A stretch of 49,736 bases of DNA from the NCBI GenBank assembly GCA_017521405.1, contig JAFXCP010000025.1:1-49736 (forward strand), written 5' to 3'. Positions 16,353-24,271 of this stretch are shown in pieces. A program made the translations under genes and the position numbers. The DNA is from Akkermansia sp. GTDB taxonomy: Bacteria > Verrucomicrobiota > Verrucomicrobiia > Verrucomicrobiales > Akkermansiaceae. The notes below the pieces were generated by a model, which did no database searches, was not told where the DNA came from, and was given only the letters and a program-made list of their open reading frames with translations. The stretch's first letter is position 1. The number at the start of each line of letters is the position of its first letter.

Positions 16353-17156
16353 ATGGATCAGGACGAAACCAAGATGGAACCCGAGGTGAAGAAGCCTGCC
16401 CGCAAGCGCACCCCGCGCAAGAAGGCAGAGGCTGCCGCCCCGGCTACCGGAGATGTCGGCATTCCTGCCGCCTCCGCAGAGCCCACCCCTGCGAAGCCCC
16501 GCCGTAAGACCACCAAGAAGCCCGCCGCTGCGGAGCCTCCTGCCGCCCCGGCCGCAGAGCCCGCAGCCCCCGCACCGGAGCAGAATACTTCCGCACCTGC
16601 CGCAGCGGAAGCACGTCCCCAGAGAACAAGAGTGCGCACGCGTACTCGCGTGGCCAAGAGCAACACAGCTCCCCGGCCGCAGGAAACACCCGCAGCCCTG
16701 CAGCCGGAGCCTGCTCCCGCCCCCATGGCGGAGGAATTCATCCCGGAACCCGCAGAGCCTGCTAACCTGCCTCCCGCCCCCGGCTTTGCCGCCCCGGAAA
16801 CCGTCGGTGGTGGCGAAGGCGGCAGCAATGGTGGTCGCCGTAAGCGCCGCCGTAACCGCAACCGCCGTGGAAACAACGAGGGTGCCCAGCCCCAGCAGCA
16901 AGCCCAGCAAAATCCCAAGGTGGATGCCGATGAGCTTGTGCGCCGCGCTTGGAAAATATATCTGGGCGAGGTGACGGAGGATGGCCTTGCGCTGATGGAT
17001 GACCGCACGGCCGCAGAGGCTGCCCGCCGTGCCTTCCGTGTGGCAGAACTTTTCCTTATCGAGGCATCCCGCCATCGTCCCTCCTCCACTACCTCGGAGG
17101 AAGCGATGCCCGATGCCCCGGAGGATAACTCCGCCCCCGCCGATAACGAGGAATAA
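16353..17156 (+). CDS. Lys/Ala/Pro-rich low-complexity protein with small conserved-looking C-terminal domain
   Basis: About 267 residues. Residues 1-190 are disordered and built from KKPARKRTPRKKAE, PRRKTTKKPAAAEPP and long Ala/Pro/Glu runs, resembling histone-H1-like or AT-hook proteins; a second basic patch reads GGRRKRRRNRNRRGNN. A Gln-rich link follows, then a helical domain of about 60 residues (VDADELVRRAWKIYLGEV, then TAAEAARRAFRVAELFLIEA). There is no signal peptide, so it is probably cytoplasmic. The basic motifs suggest DNA or RNA binding, for example nucleoid or ribosome association; this is inference from composition. It starts 29 bp after the deacetylase and is followed by a strong terminator, so it probably ends that transcription unit. 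Confidence 0.7.
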   Translation: MDQDETKMEPEVKKPARKRTPRKKAEAAAPATGDVGIPAASAEPTPAKPRRKTTKKPAAAEPPAAPAAEPAAPAPEQNTSAPAAAEARPQRTRVRTRTRVAKSNTAPRPQETPAALQPEPAPAPMAEEFIPEPAEPANLPPAPGFAAPETVGGGEGGSNGGRRKRRRNRNRRGNNEGAQPQQQAQQNPKVDADELVRRAWKIYLGEVTEDGLALMDDRTAAEAARRAFRVAELFLIEASRHRPSSTTSEEAMPDAPEDNSAPADNEE

Positions 17157-17182
17157 TCTCCCTCCCTAATCCGCTTTTCACT

Positions 17183-17218
17183 CCCCCCTGCCGAAAGAAT
17201 TTCGGCAGGGGGGCTTTT
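17183..17218 (+). terminator. Strong Rho-independent terminator
   Basis: Perfect 14-bp stem (17183-17196 with 17200-17213), 3-nt loop, then CTTTTT. It ends the rightward run that finishes with the Lys/Ala/Pro-rich gene. Confidence 0.93.
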
Positions 17219-17248
17219 TGCACCCTTGAGTGCCGGAGCGTTACATTG

Positions 17249-17275
17249 GTACATCTCTTTTCAAAAGAGATGTAC
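17249..17275. repeat. 27-bp perfect palindrome in the 350-bp gene-free stretch
   Basis: Two 13-bp arms (GTACATCTCTTTT and its complement) flank a single C. No T tract follows on either strand, so it is not an ordinary terminator. A second palindrome, CTTTGCAAAG, lies at 17284-17293. The rest of the gene-free stretch 17157-17507 holds the terminator above and AT-rich DNA leading to the second PMP-like gene; no confident promoter could be picked from several AT-rich candidates. Confidence 0.6.
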
Positions 17276-17507
17276 AGAAAAAACTTTGCAAAGGACTGAT
17301 TGATTTTGCTTTACAAGTAAATAGGTGGGGACAAGGGCTTGCGTAAATCCTGCTTTGTGTTTATTGTAAGCCTTTCTCTTTGAATGGGGAGTATGTGCAT
17401 AGCTTTTGAAATGCGATATGCTTTATTCGGAGTCTGGAATAAATTTTTTTGTAGGATTATTCGGGACTCTATTCAGAAACAATCATTCCAAATACATACT
17501 TATTCAT

Positions 17508-19970
17508 ATGAAACTCAGACTTACAAAGGCATTACTTGTAGCTATTCTCGCATCTCCTTCTGTGCTGTACGGCGAGGTGTCTAGTGGAGCAGCTTCCGAA
17601 GGTGTAATTACGTTACCTAATTTATTTTGTGATTATAGCGGAAGTTCTTATATATGGAGTACTTCGGGTGCTGTCGATTTCACGGATTGCGATGGCTTTA
17701 CCGTTGCGAATAACACGGCAAGCTCAGGCATACGCGCTGGTGCCGGCCTTTCCGTTACCGAGGTAGGCAAGGTTCTCATTCATAACAACGATACGGCAGA
17801 TGGTGGCCGCAGCGGTCTACTGGAGGGTGGCAGTGTTTCCATCACAGGCAATACAGACGTCACCTTTAGCAATAACGATCGGGACACGATTTATTATCGG
17901 GGTTCCACCGGTTCACTGATTCATTCGGGCGGAGCTGTTTCCCTTACCGGGAATGGTGATGTTTCCTTTACGGATAATATCAACAGTTCTACCGGTGGGC
18001 TACTGAAGGGGGCTGCGATGGATTTGAGTGGGAATGCTTCCGTAACATTCCTCCGGAATGCTGCAAACACTCTTCTCGAGGCCTCCGGCTTGACTCTGAG
18101 CAACAACGCCGGAGGGGTGCTGCTGGAAGAAAACTCCGGTAAAATCCAATTATCCGGAGGTGGTACCGCTACTCACAAGATAAGCGGAAATGGGGAGGTG
18201 GTCTTCCGTAGCAATACGATGTCCATGAAAAACGATGATTACATGGAAATATCCGGGAATGCCGGCGTAAGGTTGGAAGGTAATGTGCAGACCTCTGCCG
18301 GAGATGCTCTGCTTTCTGCTTACCGAGGGTTGAGCATGAGCAACAATGGTGCCATTTCCATTACAGGTAACAGCGGGGGAAGCGTAACGTCTCCTCAGCT
18401 TGTTTATGGTGGAATGGGTAGTATTGCCATATCGGAGAATGCGGGAATCAAGGTGTCCGATAACAGTAATTATACTTCTGTTTTCCGTGCCGGCGGTAGC
18501 CTGAGTATTGCTGATTCCGGCACCGTGCTTTTTGATAACAACGATACGGCAGATGGTAACCGCAGCGGCCTACTGGACGGTGGCAGTGTTTCCATCACAG
18601 GCAATACAGACGTCACCTTTAGCAATAACGATCGGGACACGGTTTATTATCAAGGCTCCACCGGTTCGCTGATTCATTCGGGCGGAGCTGTTTCCCTTAC
18701 CGGGAATGGTGCTGTTTCCTTTACGGATAATATCAACAGTTCTACCGGTGGGTTGCTGAAGGGGAGCACGTTGAGCCTGAGCGAAAACAATAGCGTAACA
18801 TTCCAAGGTAATGTAGCTGCCGCATTAATGGAATTTGATGGGTATGAAATTCACCATAATGGGAGTGTTCTTATCAGCGGTAATACAAACCGCAATGGGC
18901 ATGGCGCTATTCATAACGTGGGTGCAAATAGCATTTCCATTGTGGGGAATGGAAGTGTTGTGTTCGAGAATAATTCTGCTGAGATTTCATCCGCTTATTT
19001 GCTGCGTGGCATTCACAATAGCTCCTCTTCATCTAACTTGGTGTTGAGTGCCAAAAATGGTGGAGATATCAGCTTCTACGATTCTGTATATAATGCCGGT
19101 GGCGCTGTACTTAATGGCGAGTATACGGATGCCGAAGGTGTTTCCCGGAAAGCCGGAGGTAGCATTATCTTTAGCGGAGCAAAGACGGAAGCTCATTTGC
19201 GAGTTCTCAAGGGGGAGGCTGCCACGGAAGCAGAGTTGGCGAATTCCCGCACCAGCACGATTGTGGGAGCCGCTTCGCTCATGGGGGGAACTTTGAGAGT
19301 GGAGGATAAGGCCGTTCTCAAAATTAATGGCGGGTTAACCGTGGCGGAGAATTGCGCCGCAACAGTGCAGGTGACGGATGCTACTCTGGATGTCGGCTCC
19401 CGTAACCTTCACATTACAGCCGGTAATACGCTGGAGATGAACAGAGGTGCTGTACTGAATGCCGCTACTATTACCATTACGAAGAATGCGGTATTGAGTG
19501 TGCGCGGGGACGGGGTGGCTTCCATGCTTGATTGCACCTTGAGTAACATCGAGGGTTTTGGTTCCGCTCCGGTGCTGAACACGGTGGTGGGTGCCACGGT
19601 GAGCGGCAATCTCGTGATGGAGGGTGGAGCCGTTTACGAGGCTCTTGATGGGACCCACACTGCGTTGGATGGAGGGGAACTTCTGTTCAGTGTCGATGAG
19701 TCGAATAGGATTGAACTTGTGCTGGATACTGCACAAGCTGCTCTCTCTCAGCTTGTGTTGTTCAGTGATGTATCCTCTGTGAACTTCACTTCCGGAGACC
19801 GTGCGGATGCTTATTTCCGCGGGGATTGGATTACGGAGTTAACAACCATCCACTACGATGATGAGCAGGGCGTGGTGTATTTGCAGAGCGGTGAGGTGGT
19901 GCCGGAACCGACCACGGCTACGCTGAGCCTACTGGCTCTGGTCGGTCTTGCTGCTCGCCGTCGCCGTTAA
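17508..19970 (+). CDS. Exported PMP-like repeat protein with PEP-CTERM tail (paralogue of the gene at 512-4174)
   Basis: About 820 residues from the ATG at 17508, which begins a clear signal peptide (MKLRLTKALLVAILASPSVLYG); an upstream in-frame ATG at 17406 would spoil it. The body repeats short beta-helix rungs of the type 'G[ND]xxVxFxxN' (ITGNTDVTFSNN, LTGNGDVSFTDN, ISGNGEVVFRSN). A module with YLLRGIHN, ISFYDSVYNAGG and GGSIIFSGAK matches the same module of the larger paralogue. The C-terminus is VPEPTTATLSLLALVGLAARRRR, a PEP-CTERM signal. Unlike the larger paralogue it has few GGA[IV] tetrapeptides. Its 5' region is AT-richer than the neighbours. A 228-bp internal duplication is annotated separately. 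Expected role: cell-surface structural or adhesive protein. Confidence 0.8.
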   Translation: MKLRLTKALLVAILASPSVLYGEVSSGAASEGVITLPNLFCDYSGSSYIWSTSGAVDFTDCDGFTVANNTASSGIRAGAGLSVTEVGKVLIHNNDTADGGRSGLLEGGSVSITGNTDVTFSNNDRDTIYYRGSTGSLIHSGGAVSLTGNGDVSFTDNINSSTGGLLKGAAMDLSGNASVTFLRNAANTLLEASGLTLSNNAGGVLLEENSGKIQLSGGGTATHKISGNGEVVFRSNTMSMKNDDYMEISGNAGVRLEGNVQTSAGDALLSAYRGLSMSNNGAISITGNSGGSVTSPQLVYGGMGSIAISENAGIKVSDNSNYTSVFRAGGSLSIADSGTVLFDNNDTADGNRSGLLDGGSVSITGNTDVTFSNNDRDTVYYQGSTGSLIHSGGAVSLTGNGAVSFTDNINSSTGGLLKGSTLSLSENNSVTFQGNVAAALMEFDGYEIHHNGSVLISGNTNRNGHGAIHNVGANSISIVGNGSVVFENNSAEISSAYLLRGIHNSSSSSNLVLSAKNGGDISFYDSVYNAGGAVLNGEYTDAEGVSRKAGGSIIFSGAKTEAHLRVLKGEAATEAELANSRTSTIVGAASLMGGTLRVEDKAVLKINGGLTVAENCAATVQVTDATLDVGSRNLHITAGNTLEMNRGAVLNAATITITKNAVLSVRGDGVASMLDCTLSNIEGFGSAPVLNTVVGATVSGNLVMEGGAVYEALDGTHTALDGGELLFSVDESNRIELVLDTAQAALSQLVLFSDVSSVNFTSGDRADAYFRGDWITELTTIHYDDEQGVVYLQSGEVVPEPTTATLSLLALVGLAARRRR
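17784..18011 (+). repeat. Internal 228-bp repeat of the PMP-like gene, copy 1
   Basis: About 95% identical to 18537-18764 by eye, in frame, 753 bp apart (251 codons). It encodes the stretch from NDTADGGRSGLLEGGS to NSSTGGLLKG. Such close identity inside one gene implies recent duplication or gene conversion. Confidence 0.9.
18537..18764 (+). repeat. Internal 228-bp repeat of the PMP-like gene, copy 2
   Basis: Second copy of the in-frame repeat at 17784-18011. Most differences are single substitutions, some of them changing residues (for example DTI to DTV, YYRG to YYQG). Recombination between the copies would delete or add exactly 251 codons without frameshift. Confidence 0.9.
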
Positions 19971-20001
19971 TCCGGTGCGCTGCAAAGCGATTTACTTCCG
20001 G

Positions 20002-20031
20002 CCGCTCCCCTTTCCCGGGGAGCGGTTTTTT
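20002..20031 (+). terminator. Rho-independent terminator of the second PMP-like gene
   Basis: 9-bp stem CCGCTCCCC/GGGGAGCGG (20002-20010 with 20017-20025), 6-nt loop, followed by six T residues. It lies 31 bp after the stop codon. Confidence 0.93.
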
Positions 20032-20112
20032 AGTCACGAGCGGCGCGATATGCGTACCTCTCCGCCGTATCTGAAGGCAGGCTAATCGTTAGCGGAAGTT
20101 GGGTGTTAAACC

Positions 20113-20141
20113 TTGCGTTCCGGCATCTAGCCCACTACGGT
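20113..20141 (+). promoter_or_regulatory. Candidate promoter of the small basic ORF
   Basis: TTGCGT (20113-20118), 17-bp spacer, TACGGT (20136-20141), 7 nt to the ATG at 20149. The -10 box is weak, but the spacing to the ATG matches the layout of other genes here. Confidence 0.35.
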
Positions 20142-20148
20142 GGTGGGC

Positions 20149-20412
20149 ATGCATAGTTCGATGTTCTTTTCTGCAATGGCCGCCGTTTTGGTGGGGTACA
20201 CACTTTCCGAAACTCCGGACGCCGCTATGGAGCCCTCCTCCCCGGAGCCGGAAACTCTCAGGCGGCAGCACCGCAATCACCCGCCCCGAGCGGAACGCAA
20301 AAAACACCGCCACGAAAGCCACGATGAAAGGCGCCGGGAAAGGAAGCGCTCTCATAGGCGCGAGGAGCGCCGCGATGATGCTGTGGAACGGGTGCGCCGC
20401 TGGCTCGATTGA
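20149..20412 (+). CDS. Small hypothetical protein, hydrophobic N-terminus and Arg/Glu/His-rich tail
   Basis: This 87-residue ORF is the only good coding candidate in the 520-bp stretch between the second PMP-like gene and pgi. It begins MHSSMFFSAMAAVLVGYTLS, a possible signal or membrane anchor, then a short acidic Pro-rich piece, then about 45 highly charged residues (ERKKHRHESHDERRRERKRS) ending in VERVRRWLD. It has no recognised domain. Support is indirect: a promoter-like sequence at the usual distance and a complete frame ending just before the pgi promoter. It could equally be a chance ORF. The rest of 19971-20493 holds the terminator and promoters listed separately. Confidence 0.4.
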   Translation: MHSSMFFSAMAAVLVGYTLSETPDAAMEPSSPEPETLRRQHRNHPPRAERKKHRHESHDERRRERKRSHRREERRDDAVERVRRWLD

Positions 20413-20454
20413 GCCTTCATCCCCCACCCATGCCGCAGATGAAGGGGAAAGCGC

Positions 20455-20483
20455 TGGACAGCTCGGGCTGTTTCCTGTATAAT
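20455..20483 (+). promoter_or_regulatory. pgi promoter
   Basis: TGGACA (20455-20460), 17-bp spacer, perfect TATAAT (20478-20483), then 10 nt to the ATG at 20494. This decides the pgi start: an in-frame ATG at 20482 lies inside the -10 box and cannot be on the transcript. Confidence 0.8.
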
Positions 20484-20493
20484 GCCGTGCGTT

Positions 20494-22026
20494 ATGAAAC
20501 AGTACGCTGCTCAGCTTCTGCGTTACCCCGATATGGGGATTTCTATGGACCTTTCTCAGCTGCCTCTTACGCCGGAATTCCTGGCGGAGATGCAGCCGCT
20601 TATCGACCGCGCCTATGCGGATATTGCGGCTTTGGAGGGAGGCGCTATTGCTAACCCGGACGAGAACCGCATGGTGGGCCATTATTGGCTGCGTAATAGT
20701 GCCATTGCACCCACGGCGGAACTTCGTGCAAAGATTGATGAGCCTTTGGCTGCACTCAAGGCCTTTGCGGCGGATGTGCTGGAGGGTCGGGTTCTGGCTC
20801 CGAATGGTAAGAAGTTCAGCACTTGTTTGGTGATTGGTATTGGCGGTTCCGCTCTGGGACCGGAGCTGGTAGCGGATGCACTGCCCGCCCAAGGTTTGGA
20901 GATGCGCTTCTTGGACAACACGGACCCCGATGGCATGTACCGCGTGCTGGATACGCTGCCGCTGGCGGAGACTCTGGCTGTGGTTATCTCCAAGAGCGGC
21001 GGTACCCCGGAAACCCGCAATGGTATGGTGTGTGCCCAGCAGTATTTTGCCGGTAAGGGGCTTTCCTTTGCCCGGCAGGCCGTGGCCGTTACGGGTGTGG
21101 ATTCCACGCTGGATAAGGTGGCCGTGAGCGAGGGCTGGATTAAGCGTTTCCCCATGGAGGACTGGGTGGGAGGCCGTACTTCCGAAACGTCCGTAGTGGG
21201 GCTTGTACCGGCTGCTTTGCAGGGGGTGGATATCGATAGTTTGCTGGCCGGTGCCGCTGCTATGGATGCCCGTACTCGCGTGGCAGATACCGCTGCCAAT
21301 ATGGCCATGAAACTTGCTCTGGCTTGGTATGCCGCCGGGGAGGGGAAGGGCCGTAAGGATATGGTGGTGCTGCCCTATAAGGATAGTTTGGTCCTCTTCT
21401 CCAAGTATTTGCAGCAGCTCATTATGGAATCCCTCGGTAAGGAGTTGGATTTGGAGGGTAATGTGGTACACCAAGGTATCTCTGTGTATGGTAACAAAGG
21501 CTCCACGGACCAGCATGCCTATGTGCAGCAGCTTCGCGATGGTATCAATAACTTCTTCGTTACCTTTATCGAGGTGCGCCAATCTCCCACGGATACGGTG
21601 GAGGTGGAACCCGGTTTCACCGCAGGGGATTACTTGCAGGGCTTCCTGCGCGGCACGCGTAAGGCTCTTTCCGAGAGCGGGCGCCAGAGCATCACGCTCT
21701 CCATTCCCACGGTGAATGCTTACACGCTGGGTATGCTCATTGCTCTGTTTGAGCGCGCGGTGAGCTTCTATGCCAGCCTTATTCACATTAACGCCTACCA
21801 CCAGCCCGGCGTGCAGGCCGGTAAGCTGGCGGCTAATGTGTTCCTGAAACTTCTGGCCTCCGCCGGTGCTGCACTTACCGAAACGCCCGCTACGGCTGCC
21901 CAGGTGGCCGCAGCTGTGGGGGCAGAGGAGGAGGATACCTACCACGCGCTTGTGCATATTGCCGAGTCCGGCAAGGCTAAGTGGGTGCCGGGTGCCTGCC
22001 CCTGCGAGGATACCTTCTGCCGCTAA
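20494..22026 (+). CDS. pgi: Glucose-6-phosphate isomerase
   Basis: The 510-residue cytoplasmic enzyme interconverts glucose-6-phosphate and fructose-6-phosphate. It has a [11 protein letters not shown] phosphate-site motif, the SIS-type block [14 protein letters not shown], and the active-site glutamate region [30 protein letters not shown] carries the family's catalytic His-containing signature, and [14 protein letters not shown] the C-terminal Lys. The C-terminus ([11 protein letters not shown]) is Cys-rich, which is unusual. The length suits the bacterial group with an extra C-terminal domain. It has its own strong promoter and is followed by a terminator, so it is probably monocistronic. 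Fructose-6-phosphate made here feeds glycolysis and amino-sugar synthesis. Confidence 0.95.
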   Translation: MKQYAAQLLRYPDMGISMDLSQLPLTPEFLAEMQPLIDRAYADIAALEGGAIANPDENRMVGHYWLRNSAIAPTAELRAKIDEPLAALKAFAADVLEGRVLAPNGKKFSTCLVIGIGGSALGPELVADALPAQGLEMRFLDNTDPDGMYRVLDTLPLAETLAVVISKSGGTPETRNGMVCAQQYFAGKGLSFARQAVAVTGVDSTLDKVAVSEGWIKRFPMEDWVGGRTSETSVVGLVPAALQGVDIDSLLAGAAAMDARTRVADTAANMAMKLALAWYAAGEGKGRKDMVVLPYKDSLVLFSKYLQQLIMESLGKELDLEGNVVHQGISVYGNKGSTDQHAYVQQLRDGINNFFVTFIEVRQSPTDTVEVEPGFTAGDYLQGFLRGTRKALSESGRQSITLSIPTVNAYTLGMLIALFERAVSFYASLIHINAYHQPGVQAGKLAANVFLKLLASAGAALTETPATAAQVAAAVGAEEEDTYHALVHIAESGKAKWVPGACPCEDTFCR

Positions 22027-22057
22027 GGAGCTTCTTCTTTAAAATGCGTTTTTCTTC

Positions 22058-22089
22058 CGCCCCAACCGTTCATGATGGTTGGGGCGTTT
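22058..22089 (+). terminator. Terminator after pgi
   Basis: 10-bp stem CGCCCCAACC/GGTTGGGGCG (22058-22067 with 22077-22086), 9-nt loop, then TTTG. The T tract is short. The first in-frame ATG of the next gene lies in the loop. Confidence 0.65.
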
Positions 22090-23094
22090 GCTACTGTCAG
22101 TGGAGGTGTGAGGCACTGGCTCCATCTCTTGCTGCTGCTATGCTTTCCTCTTGTGCTGCCGGGGGGATGCCGCGGACCATATGGGGAGGGAAAAGTGGCG
22201 TTGCAGGCACTGTGCAAACCGGCAGATTTGCCGCTGGTGCGCATGTGGTGCCGGGGGCATCCCGTGGATTTGGGCGCGGATACGGGCACAGAATTCGGCC
22301 TGATGCTTTTTGCCGATGTGGCAGCGAAGTTCGGGGCACCGACGGAGGGGGCGGACGTGGTGGAATCCAGCTCGCTGCGCTTATGCTCACAGCGGCATCT
22401 GCCCCCTTTGGAGGAAGCCTGTTGGCTGGTCTGTACGGCACACGATGCACAGGTGCAGGGCTTGCTGGGCTGGCCTGTGTTGCGGCATTATGTGTGGCAC
22501 TTGCACCTTGCCCGTGGGGAGCATTCATTTGCTCCTGCCGTGCCCGCAGAGGTGCGGGCGGAATGGGATTTTATCCCGCTGGAGCAGGGAACACTCCATG
22601 CGGTGCTGCATTTGCCCGGGCTGGGTGCCTGCATGCTGGATACAGGAGCACCGCATGCGCTGTACCTCCCACGCGAGCAGTGGCGCCTGTGGCGGCAGAA
22701 ATACCCGCAGTTGCCGCACTTGTTTTACTATGGAGAGAGCCCGGCCGCCGGAGGTGCTTTTTTGTGCGAGTGTACAAAGGTACCGCAGTTAGAACTGGGC
22801 AGGCTTGTGCTGGCGGATGCACTCGTGTGCGAGTCGTTTTGCTCGGAGTCGGAGCAAATCATTCTGGGCTGTGCGTGGCTGCACCATTACGAGTTGTGGA
22901 TGGATGGCCCCGGTGGTAAATGCTATTTCCGCCCCATTAACGGCGGCGACCAAACAGCCCTTTCTCCACAGGCCGCAGGAAGAGGAAAGCTGCCAGTAAA
23001 AGTACCCACCATGCCAGTGCGTGAGCCACGGGGAACCAGTACGACATCTGCAAGGCTTGGTTCGCCAGCCAGAGCAGCCATGCCGGGACGATGA
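22072..23094 (+). CDS. Exported retropepsin-like aspartic protease homologue with two DTG-type motifs
   Basis: Up to 340 residues. A hydrophobic N-terminus (WLHLLLLLCFPLVLPGGC) suggests export; the Cys could be a lipidation site but the lipobox is imperfect. Two half-domains are visible. The first has GADTGTEFG and later GLLGWPVLRHYVWHL. The second has the clearer motif CMLDTGAPHALYL and later ILGCAWLHHYELWMD. Each pairs a catalytic Asp-Thr-Gly with the hydrophobic-Gly flap-side motif of retropepsin-like proteases, so one chain may build the two-lobed active site. The last about 50 residues, beyond CYFRP, overlap the convergent CHASE2-like gene by 158 bp and look non-conserved. The start is uncertain: ATG 22072 lies in the pgi terminator; GTG 22108 is an alternative. 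Confidence 0.6.
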   Translation: MMVGAFATVSGGVRHWLHLLLLLCFPLVLPGGCRGPYGEGKVALQALCKPADLPLVRMWCRGHPVDLGADTGTEFGLMLFADVAAKFGAPTEGADVVESSSLRLCSQRHLPPLEEACWLVCTAHDAQVQGLLGWPVLRHYVWHLHLARGEHSFAPAVPAEVRAEWDFIPLEQGTLHAVLHLPGLGACMLDTGAPHALYLPREQWRLWRQKYPQLPHLFYYGESPAAGGAFLCECTKVPQLELGRLVLADALVCESFCSESEQIILGCAWLHHYELWMDGPGGKCYFRPINGGDQTALSPQAAGRGKLPVKVPTMPVREPRGTSTTSARLGSPARAAMPGR

Positions 23095-24271
23095 TGAGGA
23101 TTAGCATGCGTAACCAGCCGGGGAAAAAGGGCAGAATCCACAGTGCCAGTAGTAATATCCCCCCTGCCAGTGCTTGCTTTTTCCACCCGGCCATCCACTC
23201 CACTTGCCGCAGGGCATGCCCACCGCAAATTTGCTTGTGCCCGGTGCGTTCCACCTTTTCTGTGCCTGCCAGCTGGGAAAAGGTGCGTGCCAAGCGCCGG
23301 AGGCGCCGGGGACTATTTTGGCCGGGAGGCGGCTGCTCAAGCATGACCACCGGCGGGAGTTTTTCCCGAGTCAGTACATCGGCCAAGGGGAGTGTGCAGC
23401 TGCTGCCCTCACTCAGGCGAATGCGCCCATGCTCATCCATGGGGAGGCTGCGTTCTCCAAGGCGAATCTCCTTGCCGGGAATGGCTCGGATGTCCTGCGG
23501 CTTGAGCCCGATGTGCCCCATGGCCAGCCGCAGGGGTAAGGTGGGTATAATTTCCCCGTTCCAACGCACAAGAAGCGGGAAGGAGATATCCTCTACGGCG
23601 GAGGGATTGTGGGTAAGGGGCTCCTCCTGCAGCCAATCCGGTGCCCACACCACATTCAACGCATCCGGGGTTTCTGCCAACCCATTGGGCAGGGGACGAT
23701 TAGCAGAGGGTAGCCCGGAGGTATCACCCTGTATGTTTTCCTGTGGAATGGCGGCATCCCGCAGCATGGCCGGGGTAAAATCTGCCTGAGCAGCAGTGCG
23801 CCCCCTAAGTCCCACGGCAGAGCTGGGAAAACCCGCCAGTACATGGCAAAGCATCTCCCGCGCCATGGCTCCCGGCTCCTGCTGCCATGTGAGCGCGGAG
23901 GAAAGTCCCACAGTATGCGTGCCGCCTTTGCGTAATCGTTCCAGCATGACGGCTAAATCCTGCGGTCCCAGCGGCAGGGCTGCAAAATTGGCAGCGCAGG
24001 CCTCATCGTGCAGCTCCACGGTGGCTACTTCCGGGCATTCCCAATGGCGTGTTTCGGTGAATACCTCTTCCGTTTCCGGCTGCTGGCCGGGGTGCAGCAG
24101 CTGCGGGTATTCCCTTTCCGTCCAGCCATGCACATAATGACCCAGCTCTCGGTATATCCGGGTATCCACTTGGTACAGCGCATTTTGCCCTCCATACCAA
24201 GCACCTGCCAGCACGAGGAACCAGAAGAGCAAGGCACCAAGGCTTAATCTGCGAGTATTGGAAGAAGACAT
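22937..24271 (-). CDS. CHASE2-like sensor membrane protein without an output domain
   Basis: About 444 residues. A single N-terminal helix (LGALLFWFLVLAGAWYGG) leads into an extracytoplasmic domain of about 300 residues resembling CHASE2. Its features are a VDTRIYRELG start, VATVELHDEACAANFAALPL, an LERLRKGGTHTVGLSSAL block, and the later LPLRLAMGHIG and LPMDEHGRIRLS strands. Three or four hydrophobic helices close the protein, ending FGRRR. In known CHASE2 proteins a kinase or cyclase normally follows; none is present here. The start at 24271 (MSSSNTRR) was preferred over 24364. It overlaps the end of the AmgK-like gene by 28 bp and belongs to the leftward operon starting at 25687. Confidence 0.6.
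   Translation of the reverse strand: MSSSNTRRLSLGALLFWFLVLAGAWYGGQNALYQVDTRIYRELGHYVHGWTEREYPQLLHPGQQPETEEVFTETRHWECPEVATVELHDEACAANFAALPLGPQDLAVMLERLRKGGTHTVGLSSALTWQQEPGAMAREMLCHVLAGFPSSAVGLRGRTAAQADFTPAMLRDAAIPQENIQGDTSGLPSANRPLPNGLAETPDALNVVWAPDWLQEEPLTHNPSAVEDISFPLLVRWNGEIIPTLPLRLAMGHIGLKPQDIRAIPGKEIRLGERSLPMDEHGRIRLSEGSSCTLPLADVLTREKLPPVVMLEQPPPGQNSPRRLRRLARTFSQLAGTEKVERTGHKQICGGHALRQVEWMAGWKKQALAGGILLLALWILPFFPGWLRMLILIIVPAWLLWLANQALQMSYWFPVAHALAWWVLLLAAFLFLRPVEKGLFGRRR

Noticed and set aside
20089-21957. Long open frame antisense to pgi
   Set aside because: It spans an intact pgi gene and its promoter, and its His/Gln-rich composition is typical of a complementary-strand artefact.
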